Below, piece by piece: positions 25,839 through 33,100 of a stretch of DNA of 39,392 bases (positions are counted from its first letter, which is position 1; each line of letters starts with the position of its first letter). Position numbers and translations under genes: made by a program. Source of the stretch: Owenweeksia hongkongensis DSM 17368 (GTDB lineage: Bacteria > Bacteroidota > Bacteroidia > Flavobacteriales > Schleiferiaceae); the NCBI GenBank assembly GCA_945865885.1, contig CAMBEZ010000017.1:1-39392 (forward strand). The letters are read 5' to 3'. The notes beneath the pieces were generated by a model. It was given only the letters and a program-made list of their open reading frames with translations. It did not search any database and was not told where the DNA came from.

Positions 25839-27035
25839 CTAATTGGGGTGTTGGCGCAAAGCGTCGGCCAGGATGTCAGCACCAGAACGCAATTCGTCGT
25901 CCGAGCAGGTCAGTGGAGGCGCAATGCGCAGGGCGGTGGATTCAAAGAGGAACCAGTCCGTCAGCAGGCCGTTTTCCAAGGCGGTGTGCTGGACGCGAAT
26001 GGCCCGGTCCAACGATCCAACGCCAACGGACCAGAGGAACCCCGTCCCGGAAATTCCGGTGGTGTGGGGCAGCTGATCTAGAAGGTTTTTGAGGAGCAAG
26101 GACTTGCGGGGAAGGTCCGGTAATTCAGGGCCGTTTTGGAGGAGGTGCAGGGCGGCGTTGCCGGCAGCGCAGCTGACGGGGTGACCGCCGAAGGTGGTGA
26201 TGTGGCCTAGCATGGGGTTCTGGGCCAACTGATGCATTAAGGAGCGGGCTGCAGCAAAGGCGCCCAAGGGCATGCCGCCGCCTAGAGCCTTACCCAGGCA
26301 GAGGATGTCCGGTTGAAGCCCGTAGTGTTGGTAAGCAAAAAGGGAGCCGCTTCGTCCGAAGCCGCATTGAATTTCGTCCAAGATCAAAAGGGCTCCAGAG
26401 CGGCGGCAGGCGGCTTGGACCGCGGCCAAGAACTCTGGATTTCCGGCGCGGTAACCGCTTTCGCTCTGGATGGGCTCCACCAATACGGCCGCGGTTTGGG
26501 AGCCAATGGACTCCAGCCCAGCAAGGTTATTGTACGGAACAATTATGTGGCCAGGAACCAAGGGGCGGTAGGCGCTTTTGTATTCCTCGCTTCCCATGGC
26601 GCTCAGGGCTCCGGCCGTGGAGCCGTGGTAGGAGTTTTCAAACGATACGATTTCCGTGCGCTGGGTAACGCGTTTGGCCAACTTCAGCGCTCCCTCAATG
26701 GCTTCGGCCCCCGAATTGGTGAAGTAAACGCTGTCTAAATGGTTGTCAAATGCCTTGATTAAGGCTTGTGCGTACGCCACCTGAGGCTGCTGGACCATTT
26801 CGCCGTACACCATGAGGTGCATGTAGCGAGCAGCTTGCTCTTGAACGGCGGATACGATTTCCGGCCGGCCGTGCCCCATGTTGCTGACACCAATGCCGGA
26901 GATGAAATCCAGAATTCGGGAACCGTCGGGCCGGTAGAGGTAGGAGCCTTCTGCTCGACTGATTTCCAACGCCAAGGAAAAGTCCGTGGTTTGCGCGTTG
27001 TGGCGCAAAAACAGATCTTTCAAACCAATGCCCAT
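25839..27035 (-). CDS. Class III PLP-dependent aminotransferase
   Basis: The 398-residue fold-type I aminotransferase belongs to the acetylornithine/ornithine/4-aminobutyrate group. NSGAEAIEGALKLA lies at 107-120, the PLP-contacting Asp220 is in ILDEIQCGFGRSG, and the PLP lysine is Lys249 in LGKALGGGMPLGA. It transfers an amino group between an omega-amino compound and an oxo acid; the exact substrate is not clear because no arginine-pathway genes are adjacent. The start is placed at ATG 27035 (MGIGLKDLF), four bases after a TACCTTTG element; an ATG at 27065 would lie upstream of that promoter element and next to the terminator. Confidence 0.88.
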   Translation of the reverse strand: MGIGLKDLFLRHNAQTTDFSLALEISRAEGSYLYRPDGSRILDFISGIGVSNMGHGRPEIVSAVQEQAARYMHLMVYGEMVQQPQVAYAQALIKAFDNHLDSVYFTNSGAEAIEGALKLAKRVTQRTEIVSFENSYHGSTAGALSAMGSEEYKSAYRPLVPGHIIVPYNNLAGLESIGSQTAAVLVEPIQSESGYRAGNPEFLAAVQAACRRSGALLILDEIQCGFGRSGSLFAYQHYGLQPDILCLGKALGGGMPLGAFAAARSLMHQLAQNPMLGHITTFGGHPVSCAAGNAALHLLQNGPELPDLPRKSLLLKNLLDQLPHTTGISGTGFLWSVGVGSLDRAIRVQHTALENGLLTDWFLFESTALRIAPPLTCSDDELRSGADILADALRQHPN

Positions 27036-27039
27036 GGTG

Positions 27040-27047
27040 CAAAGGTA
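27040..27047 (-). promoter_or_regulatory. -7 element TACCTTTG abutting the aminotransferase start
   Basis: On the minus strand TACCTTTG ends four bases before the ATG at 27035. It predicts a leaderless mRNA. A TTTTG in the adjacent terminator is 15 bases upstream, shorter than the usual spacer. Confidence 0.6.
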
Positions 27048-27062
27048 GGTGCGTGCTGCATG

Positions 27063-27091
27063 CAAAACGCGGCATTTGGTGCCGCGTTTTG
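27063..27091 (-). terminator. Terminator after the Spy-like gene
   Basis: CAAAACGCGGCA and TGCCGCGTTTTG form a perfect 12-bp stem with a 5-base loop. The T run is part of the stem, so it would work in either direction. It ends the sigma-factor operon. Confidence 0.8.
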
Positions 27092-27101
27092 GCTCAATGG
27101 A

Positions 27102-27677
27102 TCATTCCCAAATCGGTTCTGGGGCGGGTGGGCCAGGACGCCCGGGTCGGGGCCCCGGCCGGCCACCACCGGGGCCACCTGGACCTCCGGGACCGCCCGG
27201 ACGCGGAGGACCTTGGCGCTCGCGAAGTTTATCCAGCATAGCTTCTTTGAACTGAACTTCCGCTACGTACAGCATGAGGACCTTTTTTGCCGACAGTACG
27301 TCCATGAATTTGGTGTGGTACGCACGGCGGATTCGCTCTTTATCGTCTAGGGCTTTGGCGTGCCGGCGCATGAGTTCCTCTGCTTCCTTTTCGGTCAAGG
27401 CAGCCCATCGTTCCGGGTCTTCGGCCGCACGGCGGAGTCCCCGCAAAGGTTCGCGGTCTACTTGGGCCATATCATCGCGGTAGGCTTCGTACAGGGGCCA
27501 AAATTTTTGTGCCTCAAACGGGGTGAGTTTCAGTTTGTGCGTTAAAAACCCTATGTGTGCAGCCTCAACACGCTCCTTGGTTTGTTCCCTCCGAGCAGTC
27601 GGTTGTGCCGAAGCTCCGGCCAGGAGGACCAGCCAAAGAGCCGCAAATAAGCCTGTTTTCACTGTTTTGGCGTTCAT
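27102..27677 (-). CDS. Spy/CpxP-like periplasmic protein with Pro/Gly-rich tail
   Basis: The 191-residue protein has a signal peptide (hydrophobic 8-21, likely cleavage after ASA at 24), a helical core with an LTPFEAQKFWPLYEAYRDD motif at 51-69, and a low-complexity tail from about residue 155 made of PGG, GPR and PGRPG units. The helical core resembles the LTxxQ-type Spy/CpxP periplasmic chaperones and similar proteins downstream of ECF sigma factors in Bacteroidota. It overlaps the gene before it by ATGA and is the last gene of the sigma operon, so it is likely a sensor, inhibitor or target of the envelope response. The tail is unusual and coded by very GC-rich repeats. Confidence 0.7.
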   Translation of the reverse strand: MNAKTVKTGLFAALWLVLLAGASAQPTARREQTKERVEAAHIGFLTHKLKLTPFEAQKFWPLYEAYRDDMAQVDREPLRGLRRAAEDPERWAALTEKEAEELMRRHAKALDDKERIRRAYHTKFMDVLSAKKVLMLYVAEVQFKEAMLDKLRERQGPPRPGGPGGPGGPGGGRPGPRPGRPGPPAPEPIWE

Positions 27678-28015
27678 GATTCCGAGGTTTTAACAAGGGA
27701 TAATTGATTCAATTCTTCGTCCGTGAGCAGGGCACCCAGTTCTTCAGCATTCGAGTCCCAAGATCTGGTTTCCAGCGACTCCATCAATTCTAAATTGGTG
27801 GTTTGGTGGAGCCATGCTTCGGCCTGTAGGATAGCAGGAGCGGTGGATTCCAGGCGCAACCAAACCAACAACACAACTGCGGCCGCTGCAGTTGAACAAA
27901 CGGTGACCAACCGCCGTACGCGCACACGCCGGCGCTCGCGCTGGGGAAGGTCGCTCAGTCGGTTCTGAAGCCGCTCAAGGGTTGCTTCGTTGAGGTGTAT
28001 TCCGTCGTGTTTCAT
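27674..28015 (-). CDS. Small single-span membrane protein, probable anti-sigma factor
   Basis: The 113-residue protein has a cytoplasmic N terminus (about 1-35) rich in Arg near the membrane, one transmembrane helix (36-53, including VTVCSTAAAAVVLLVWL) and an exported C-terminal part rich in Leu and Glu. No zinc anti-sigma motif is seen. It overlaps both neighbours by ATGA, directly after an ECF sigma factor, which is the classical anti-sigma position. The function is inferred from position and topology only. Confidence 0.6.
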   Translation of the reverse strand: MKHDGIHLNEATLERLQNRLSDLPQRERRRVRVRRLVTVCSTAAAAVVLLVWLRLESTAPAILQAEAWLHQTTNLELMESLETRSWDSNAEELGALLTDEELNQLSLVKTSES

Positions 28016-28605
28016 TCGTTCTCTGCGTTTAAGAGGTCGTCGGCTGGATTTGGTTTAATCGTTTGCACCATCGCACGAATTTTTTGGACGGCGTGGTGGT
28101 AGTTGGCTTTAAGTCCTCCTTCGGACGTACCGGTTATTGCGGCGATTTCCGAATAGGGCATTTCGTCAAAGTACCTAAGTTGGAAGACCAGGCGTTGTTT
28201 TTCCGGCAATTGGGCTTGGGCCCGATGGAGTAAAGCCAGGGCTTCGTCTGCCTGAAAATAAACATCGTTGCTGGCGCTCGTTGCAACGGCTTCGGGAGCG
28301 TCGGAAGCGCGCACCGTCCAAAGCCTCCTTTTTTGTTGTTTGCGCAACGCTGCCAAGGCTTCGTTGGCAACGATTCGGTAGGTCCAGGTGGAGAATTTTG
28401 CATCGCCCCGAAAATGAGGCAAGGCGCGCCAAATGTTGATAAAGGCGTCTTGGAGCACGTCTTGAGCATCGTCGGAATCCAATCCCATGCGAACCGCCAG
28501 CCGAAAGAGGGGGGGCGTTTGCGCACGAACCAAAAGCGCATAAGCCGCTTCGTACCGACGGTCGGAACAAAGGGCCGCAACTTCATTTTCCTCGCGATCC
28601 GTCAT
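28012..28605 (-). CDS. ECF family RNA polymerase sigma factor
   Basis: The 197-residue protein has region 2 with DDAQDVLQDAFINIWRALPHF near 45-65 in order and FSTWTYRIVANEALAALRK, and region 4 with LPEKQRLVFQLRYFDEMPYSEIAAITGTSEGGLKANYHHAVQKI, whose helix-turn-helix is near residues 155-180. It directs RNA polymerase to a stress or envelope regulon. It is first in an operon with a small membrane protein and a Spy-like protein, joined by ATGA overlaps. No clear promoter was identified before the ATG at 28605. Confidence 0.9.
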   Translation of the reverse strand: MTDREENEVAALCSDRRYEAAYALLVRAQTPPLFRLAVRMGLDSDDAQDVLQDAFINIWRALPHFRGDAKFSTWTYRIVANEALAALRKQQKRRLWTVRASDAPEAVATSASNDVYFQADEALALLHRAQAQLPEKQRLVFQLRYFDEMPYSEIAAITGTSEGGLKANYHHAVQKIRAMVQTIKPNPADDLLNAENE

Positions 28606-28638
28606 GTACGGTTAGAGGAACAATTCCGTCAAGGGTTT

Positions 28639-28666
28639 AATGGGCGAATGGATTATTCGCTCCATT
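28639..28666. other. Hairpin between the transketolase operon and the sigma factor
   Basis: AATGGGCGAAT (28639-28649) and ATTCGCTCCATT (28655-28666) pair with one bulge and a short loop. No T tract follows on either strand. It may be a weak terminator or an mRNA end structure. Confidence 0.35.
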
Positions 28667-28672
28667 GGAAGA

Positions 28673-29635
28673 TTATCCCCGGCGAGAAAGCACGCGGTGG
28701 GCGGCTTGCACGATGGCTTCTTCGTTCAATCCGTACTTGGCCATCAGATCCTCCGGTGTTCCGCTTTCCCCAAAGGAGTCGCGAACGGCCACCATTTCCA
28801 ACGGGGTTGGCAGGTGCTGCGCCAGCAACCCGGCCGTCAATTCGCCCAATCCACCGTACTGCTGGTGCTCTTCAGCCGTTACGACACAGCCGGTGCGTTG
28901 GATGGAAGCCAAAACGGCTTCTTCGTCGAACGGCTTGATGGTGTGGATGTTGATGACTTCGGCATTGACGCCAGCAGCGGCCAATTTCTCGGCTGCTTGA
29001 AGCGCGGGCCACACCAAGTGACCCGTGGCCAGAAGCGTTACGTCGGATCCGCTGCGCAATGTGAGCGCCTTGCCGATTTCAAAAGGCAGATCTGCGGGGG
29101 TGAAATTGGGTACTTTGGGACGTCCAAAACGCAGGTAAACCGGACCGTCGTAGTGGGCAATGGCGATGGTTGCGGCCTTGGTTTGATTGAAATCACACGG
29201 GTTGATGACCACCATGCCCGGGAGCATGCGCATCATGCCGACGTCTTCCAAAATTTGGTGTGTGGCGCCGTCTTCGCCCAAGGTTAATCCCGCGTGACTG
29301 GCGCAAATTTTGACGTTTTTGCCGGAGTAGGCAATGCTCTGCCGAATTTGGTCGTACACCCGGCCGGTGCTGAAGTTGGCAAAGGTTCCCGTGAACGGAA
29401 TTTTCCCGCCCACGGTCATGCCGGCGGCCATGCTCATCATGTTGGCTTCCGCAATACCCACTTGGTAAAAACGCTCCGGAAACTCAGCCGCAAAGGCGTC
29501 CATTTTCAAGGAGCCGGTCAGGTCCGCGCACAGCGCCACCACGTTGGGGTTGGTGCGTCCGAGTTCGAGCAAACCGGCGCCAAATCCGGAGCGCGTGTCT
29601 TGATTTCCTTGGTTGATCAATGCAGAAAGTTCCAT
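28673..29635 (-). CDS. Transketolase, C-terminal subunit
   Basis: The 320-residue protein carries the transketolase pyrimidine-binding and C-terminal domains. The ThDP-activating glutamate is Glu63 in QVGIAEANMMSMAAG; GTFANFSTGRVYDQIRQ follows near 83-99 and a C-terminal transketolase fold from about 190. With the separate N-terminal subunit it transfers two-carbon units in the pentose phosphate pathway. It is the third gene of the operon, 12 bases after the VWA gene, so the two halves are not adjacent. Length is normal for split transketolase. Confidence 0.9.
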   Translation of the reverse strand: MELSALINQGNQDTRSGFGAGLLELGRTNPNVVALCADLTGSLKMDAFAAEFPERFYQVGIAEANMMSMAAGMTVGGKIPFTGTFANFSTGRVYDQIRQSIAYSGKNVKICASHAGLTLGEDGATHQILEDVGMMRMLPGMVVINPCDFNQTKAATIAIAHYDGPVYLRFGRPKVPNFTPADLPFEIGKALTLRSGSDVTLLATGHLVWPALQAAEKLAAAGVNAEVINIHTIKPFDEEAVLASIQRTGCVVTAEEHQQYGGLGELTAGLLAQHLPTPLEMVAVRDSFGESGTPEDLMAKYGLNEEAIVQAAHRVLSRRG

Positions 29636-29647
29636 AGAGCTAGTGAA

Positions 29648-31039
29648 TTACGGTATTTTAACCAGGGTAGAGGCCCCGGAGCTGACGGTGAACGGCACGG
29701 TGGCCGAATAAAGGGTTGATTGCGCCTGACGTGCTCGCGCTACCATGCGGTAGGACCCCGGTTGCAGGGCAAATTGTTGGCGGGTTTGGACCGGATCCAA
29801 ATCCACCACCCATTCCCAGACGCCGCCCTGACGTTCCACAAAAAGGGCCCCAGCGCTGGCCGTTTTCAGTTGTACGGTCACGTCACCGGCCGCAGGGAGG
29901 CTGAGGGTGGTGGTTTTTCCGGGTTCAATGCGCACGGTTTCGTAGTAGCGTGGCAACGTGAGCAACTCAACGTGGTAGGTCCCCACCAAGAATTTCTGTT
30001 TGGTGTTGAACGGTTGGACGTGCAGCGCTTGGGATTGTCCCGGCAATCGCACAACCGCTTTGGGTACGTTGAACGTGCTGGAACGGTTCATCAATACTTC
30101 CAGGTTGCCTTGCGGGGTTTTGGCGCCGATGGGGGTGTGTTTTCCAGCTGCCACAAAAACAGAGTCCACGGTGACGGGAGGTACGGTGAAGACGGTCATG
30201 CGGTAGGTCATGAGCGGATCCAGCAACAAGGTGTCTGGATTTCCTTTGTAGTTCAGGGTGTGTACGAAGGACTTGATCAGTTTGCCCGACAGCCGATCGT
30301 GCAGGGTGATGGGAACGTCCGTTTCGGTGGGCAGTCCGCGGGCGTCCAACAGGTTGATTTGCGCGGTGGTGTTGTCCAGAACTTGGGTAATGACTATGCC
30401 CAACGCTTGCCGAAAGGAGCGTTCGTCGGCCGCATCGAAGTAGGTACCAACGCAATCAAACGCCTTTTTTTGGGAACCGTCGAGGCCCACGCCAATGACG
30501 AAAGGTTTCAGGATGATTCCCTTCTTTTGGAGCAGGGCGGAAACCGCACAGGGATCCTCGTCGCAGGCTTCAATACCGTCTGTGATGAGCACAATGATGT
30601 TCCGGCAATCGGCGCAGGCGGGAAAGTCGTTGCCGGATCGGAGCAAGGAGCGCGCAATGGGGGTGGTACCCATGGGGCGCAGGCTCTGGATGCGTTTCTT
30701 GATTTTTCCGGCGTTGTTGGGGGCGAAGGGAACTTCCAGTTTTGTGTCTTCGCAGTCTTGCGGCGGAACAGGTTTTTGGTGCCCGTAAGCGCGCAGAGCC
30801 AACTGAAAATTTGGATTGGGAAGGACCGCAAGACTGTCCAGAAAGCGGCCCATTAGGCTTTGGGCAGTTTCCATTTTGGTGCCGCTTTCCCAGCGTCCGT
30901 ACATGGAGTAGGAGGCGTCAAACACAAAAAGGATGCGGGTGAGCGGGAGTTTGGGTTCCGGTGGGGTTGCCGTCTCTTGGGCGCTCGCCAAATTGGCGGC
31001 ACCGAGCACGAAGGCCAAGCCAAGGAACCAACGGCGCAT
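29648..31039 (-). CDS. Secreted VWA domain protein
   Basis: The 463-residue protein starts at ATG 31039, four bases after the transketolase N stop; the longer frame upstream would overlap that gene. A signal peptide (residues 1-20, ASA|Q) precedes a von Willebrand A domain (about 34-225) with the MIDAS motif D41-A-S43-Y-S45, a Thr in MGTTPIA and Asp in LITDGIEACD. Four Cys in CEDTK, CADCRN, ACDEDPC and FDCVG are candidates for disulfides. The rest (about 230-463) is beta-rich with PEGA-like or carboxypeptidase-regulatory-like repeats and ends VKIP. It is probably periplasmic or surface exposed and binds a divalent metal. Function is unknown; its place between transketolase halves is odd. Confidence 0.85.
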   Translation of the reverse strand: MRRWFLGLAFVLGAANLASAQETATPPEPKLPLTRILFVFDASYSMYGRWESGTKMETAQSLMGRFLDSLAVLPNPNFQLALRAYGHQKPVPPQDCEDTKLEVPFAPNNAGKIKKRIQSLRPMGTTPIARSLLRSGNDFPACADCRNIIVLITDGIEACDEDPCAVSALLQKKGIILKPFVIGVGLDGSQKKAFDCVGTYFDAADERSFRQALGIVITQVLDNTTAQINLLDARGLPTETDVPITLHDRLSGKLIKSFVHTLNYKGNPDTLLLDPLMTYRMTVFTVPPVTVDSVFVAAGKHTPIGAKTPQGNLEVLMNRSSTFNVPKAVVRLPGQSQALHVQPFNTKQKFLVGTYHVELLTLPRYYETVRIEPGKTTTLSLPAAGDVTVQLKTASAGALFVERQGGVWEWVVDLDPVQTRQQFALQPGSYRMVARARQAQSTLYSATVPFTVSSGASTLVKIP

Positions 31040-31043
31040 CGGC

Positions 31044-31892
31044 TCAGTAATCGCCCAAAGTTTCCGGCAACTGGGCCAAGGCACGAGCCAACTCGTCGTT
31101 GTTGGGAGCAACACCGTGCCACTTGTGGGTTCCGGCCATGAAATCAACTCCGTGGCCCATGGACGTGCGCAAAACAACCACTACCGGTTTTCCTTTTCCG
31201 GTGCGCGCTTTGGCCTCCGCGAGTCCCGCGCGAACGGCGGCCAAATCGTTTCCTTCGGCCACGTCCAAAACGTCCCAGCCGAAGGCGGCGAACTTGTCCC
31301 CAATGCTGCCCAAAGCCAAAACTTGGTCCGTACTGCCGTCGATCTGTTGTCCGTTGGCGTCCACCGTGGCAATCAGATTGTCCACGCCTTTGGAACCTGC
31401 GTACAGAACGGCCTCCCAAATTTGACCTTCTTGCAACTCACCGTCGCCGTGCAGGGTGTACACCAATTGCGAATCGCCGTTGGATTTTTTGGCCAAGGCC
31501 GTGCCCAACGCAACGCTCAATCCCTGCCCCAAGCTGCCGCTCGCCATGCGAACGCCGGGCAAGCCCTCGTGGGTGGTGGGGTGGCCTTGCAAACGGGAGT
31601 TCAGCTTGCGGAAGGTGGCCAATTCGCTCAAATCAAAATACCCAGAACGGGCCAAAATGCTGTAGAATACCGGGGAGATGTGGCCGTTGCTCAGGTAGAA
31701 TACGTCCTGGTTAGTTCCGTTCATGTCAAAAGGGACGGGGGTGTGCTGCAGGGCCTCAAAATACAGGGCTACGAAAAATTCCGTGCAGCCCATGGAACCG
31801 CCGGGATGGCCTGAATTCACCGCGTGCACCATGCGGAGGATGTCGCGTCGGACTTGGGGACAAAGGGCTTCGAGGTGCGCGGAATCGGCCAT
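31044..31892 (-). CDS. Transketolase, N-terminal subunit
   Basis: The 282-residue protein carries the thiamin diphosphate pyrophosphate-binding half of transketolase: SGHPGGSMGC near 27-36, GSLGQGLSVALG near 119-130 and the ThDP motif beginning GDGELQEGQ at 149 and ending near Asn180. The start ATG 31892 gives MADSAHLEALC, normal for the family; upstream in-frame codons overlap the promoter region and ychF promoter. A TACTTTTG element lies 24 bases upstream. It is the first gene of the operon with the VWA and C-terminal transketolase genes. Confidence 0.9.
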   Translation of the reverse strand: MADSAHLEALCPQVRRDILRMVHAVNSGHPGGSMGCTEFFVALYFEALQHTPVPFDMNGTNQDVFYLSNGHISPVFYSILARSGYFDLSELATFRKLNSRLQGHPTTHEGLPGVRMASGSLGQGLSVALGTALAKKSNGDSQLVYTLHGDGELQEGQIWEAVLYAGSKGVDNLIATVDANGQQIDGSTDQVLALGSIGDKFAAFGWDVLDVAEGNDLAAVRAGLAEAKARTGKGKPVVVVLRTSMGHGVDFMAGTHKWHGVAPNNDELARALAQLPETLGDY

Positions 31893-31916
31893 GGGTATTG
31901 GGGAGATAAGTTTGTG

Positions 31917-31924
31917 CAAAAGTA
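31917..31924 (-). promoter_or_regulatory. -7 element TACTTTTG of the transketolase operon
   Basis: An exact TAnnTTTG match on the minus strand, 24 bases before the ATG at 31892. No convincing -33 element was found. It diverges from the ychF promoter 38 bases away. Confidence 0.6.
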
Positions 31925-31961
31925 GGAAGGAATCCCGACCCGAGCAGGAAGGATTACAGAC

Positions 31962-31969
31962 TACCTTTG
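31962..31969 (+). promoter_or_regulatory. -7 element TACCTTTG of ychF
   Basis: An exact TAnnTTTG match 22 bases before the ychF ATG. No TTTG is visible at -33. Confidence 0.6.
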
Positions 31970-31991
31970 CCTTTTTAAAAGCAGAACATTC

Positions 31992-33083
31992 ATGAAGTGC
32001 GGCATTGTCGGTCTTCCTAACGTAGGGAAGTCCACCCTTTTTAACTGTTTGAGCAACGCGAAGGCCCAAGCGGCCAACTTTCCGTTTTGCACCATTGAGC
32101 CCAATGTGGGCACAGTGAATGTGCCGGATTCGCGGTTGGAAGTATTGGAATCCCTGGTCAACCCAGAGCGCGTTTTGCCCGCCACAGTGGAGATTGTGGA
32201 CATTGCCGGTTTGGTGAAGGGGGCTTCTCGCGGCGAAGGATTGGGCAACCAGTTCTTGGGCAACATTCGGGAGTGCAACGCTATTTTACACGTTGTTCGG
32301 TGCTTCGACAACCCCAACGTGGTGCACGTGGACGGCACGGTCAACCCGTTGCGGGACAAAGAAACCATTGATTTTGAATTGCAGTTGAAAGATTTGGACA
32401 CGTTGGAAAAGCGCGTGGACAAGGCCAAAAAAGCAGCAAAATCCGGTGGACGCGAAGCGCTGCGTGAGGTGGACATGGCCGAGCGCATCAAAAAGCACTT
32501 GGAGCAGGGCAAAAACGTGCGCGGTTTTGACCGCACGGAGGAAGAGCAAGTGTGGATCGACGAGTACCAGTTGTTGACGGAAAAGCCTGTTTTGTACGTG
32601 TGCAACGTGGACGAGGCCGCGGCGGCAAGTGGGAACGACTACGTGCAGCAGGTGCGTGCCATGGCGGCTGCTGAAAAAGCGGGCGTCATGTTTTTGGCAG
32701 CGGCCGTGGAAGCGGACATTGCGGAACTGGAGTCCTACGACGAGCGCAACTTGTTTTTGACAGACTTGGGCTTGGAAGAGCCGGGAGTAAACAAAGTCAT
32801 TCGCGCGGCCTACAGCCTGCTGGATTTGCAGACGTACTTCACGGCCGGGGTAAAAGAGGTGCGCGCCTGGACCGTGCCGGTGGGGGCCACTGCGCCGCAA
32901 GCGGCGGGAGTTATCCACACGGATTTTGAAAAAGGATTCATTCGCGCGGAGGTGATTTCCTACAGCGATTACGTGCAGTACAAATCCGAGGCTGCGGCCA
33001 AAGAAGTTGGCCGGATGCGGGTGGAAGGCAAGGAGTATGTAGTTCAAGACGGGGACGTCATGCACTTTCGCTTCAACGTCTAA
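31992..33083 (+). CDS. ychF: Ribosome-associated ATPase YchF (OLA1 family)
   Basis: The 363-residue Obg-related P-loop protein has G1 motif GLPNVGKS at 7-14, [12 protein letters not shown] near 32-43, [10 protein letters not shown] near 69-78, a coiled-coil insertion (about 125-175), and the C-terminal TGS domain with [21 protein letters not shown] and ending HFRFNV. YchF hydrolyses ATP in preference to GTP and binds ribosomes; it has been linked to stress responses. Length is typical. It has its own TACCTTTG promoter and is followed by parE after 17 bases. Confidence 0.96.
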   Translation: MKCGIVGLPNVGKSTLFNCLSNAKAQAANFPFCTIEPNVGTVNVPDSRLEVLESLVNPERVLPATVEIVDIAGLVKGASRGEGLGNQFLGNIRECNAILHVVRCFDNPNVVHVDGTVNPLRDKETIDFELQLKDLDTLEKRVDKAKKAAKSGGREALREVDMAERIKKHLEQGKNVRGFDRTEEEQVWIDEYQLLTEKPVLYVCNVDEAAAASGNDYVQQVRAMAAAEKAGVMFLAAAVEADIAELESYDERNLFLTDLGLEEPGVNKVIRAAYSLLDLQTYFTAGVKEVRAWTVPVGATAPQAAGVIHTDFEKGFIRAEVISYSDYVQYKSEAAAKEVGRMRVEGKEYVVQDGDVMHFRFNV

Positions 33084-33096
33084 TCCCTTACCTTTA
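33066..33096 (+). promoter_or_regulatory. Candidate parE promoter
   Basis: TTTC at 33066-33069 and TACCTTTA at 33089-33096 are spaced by 19 bases, near the consensus -33/-7 arrangement. The -7 element ends four bases before the parE ATG. Confidence 0.5.
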
Positions 33097-33100
33097 GGGC

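Noticed and set aside
27109-27215. GC-rich repeat block as a possible structural repeat or CRISPR-like array
   Set aside because: It is explained by the in-frame Pro/Gly/Arg tail of the Spy-like protein; no regular spacer pattern exists.
29720-30856. 378-codon plus-strand frame opposite the VWA gene
   Set aside because: The minus-strand frame has a signal peptide and MIDAS motif; the plus frame has neither start context nor a family.
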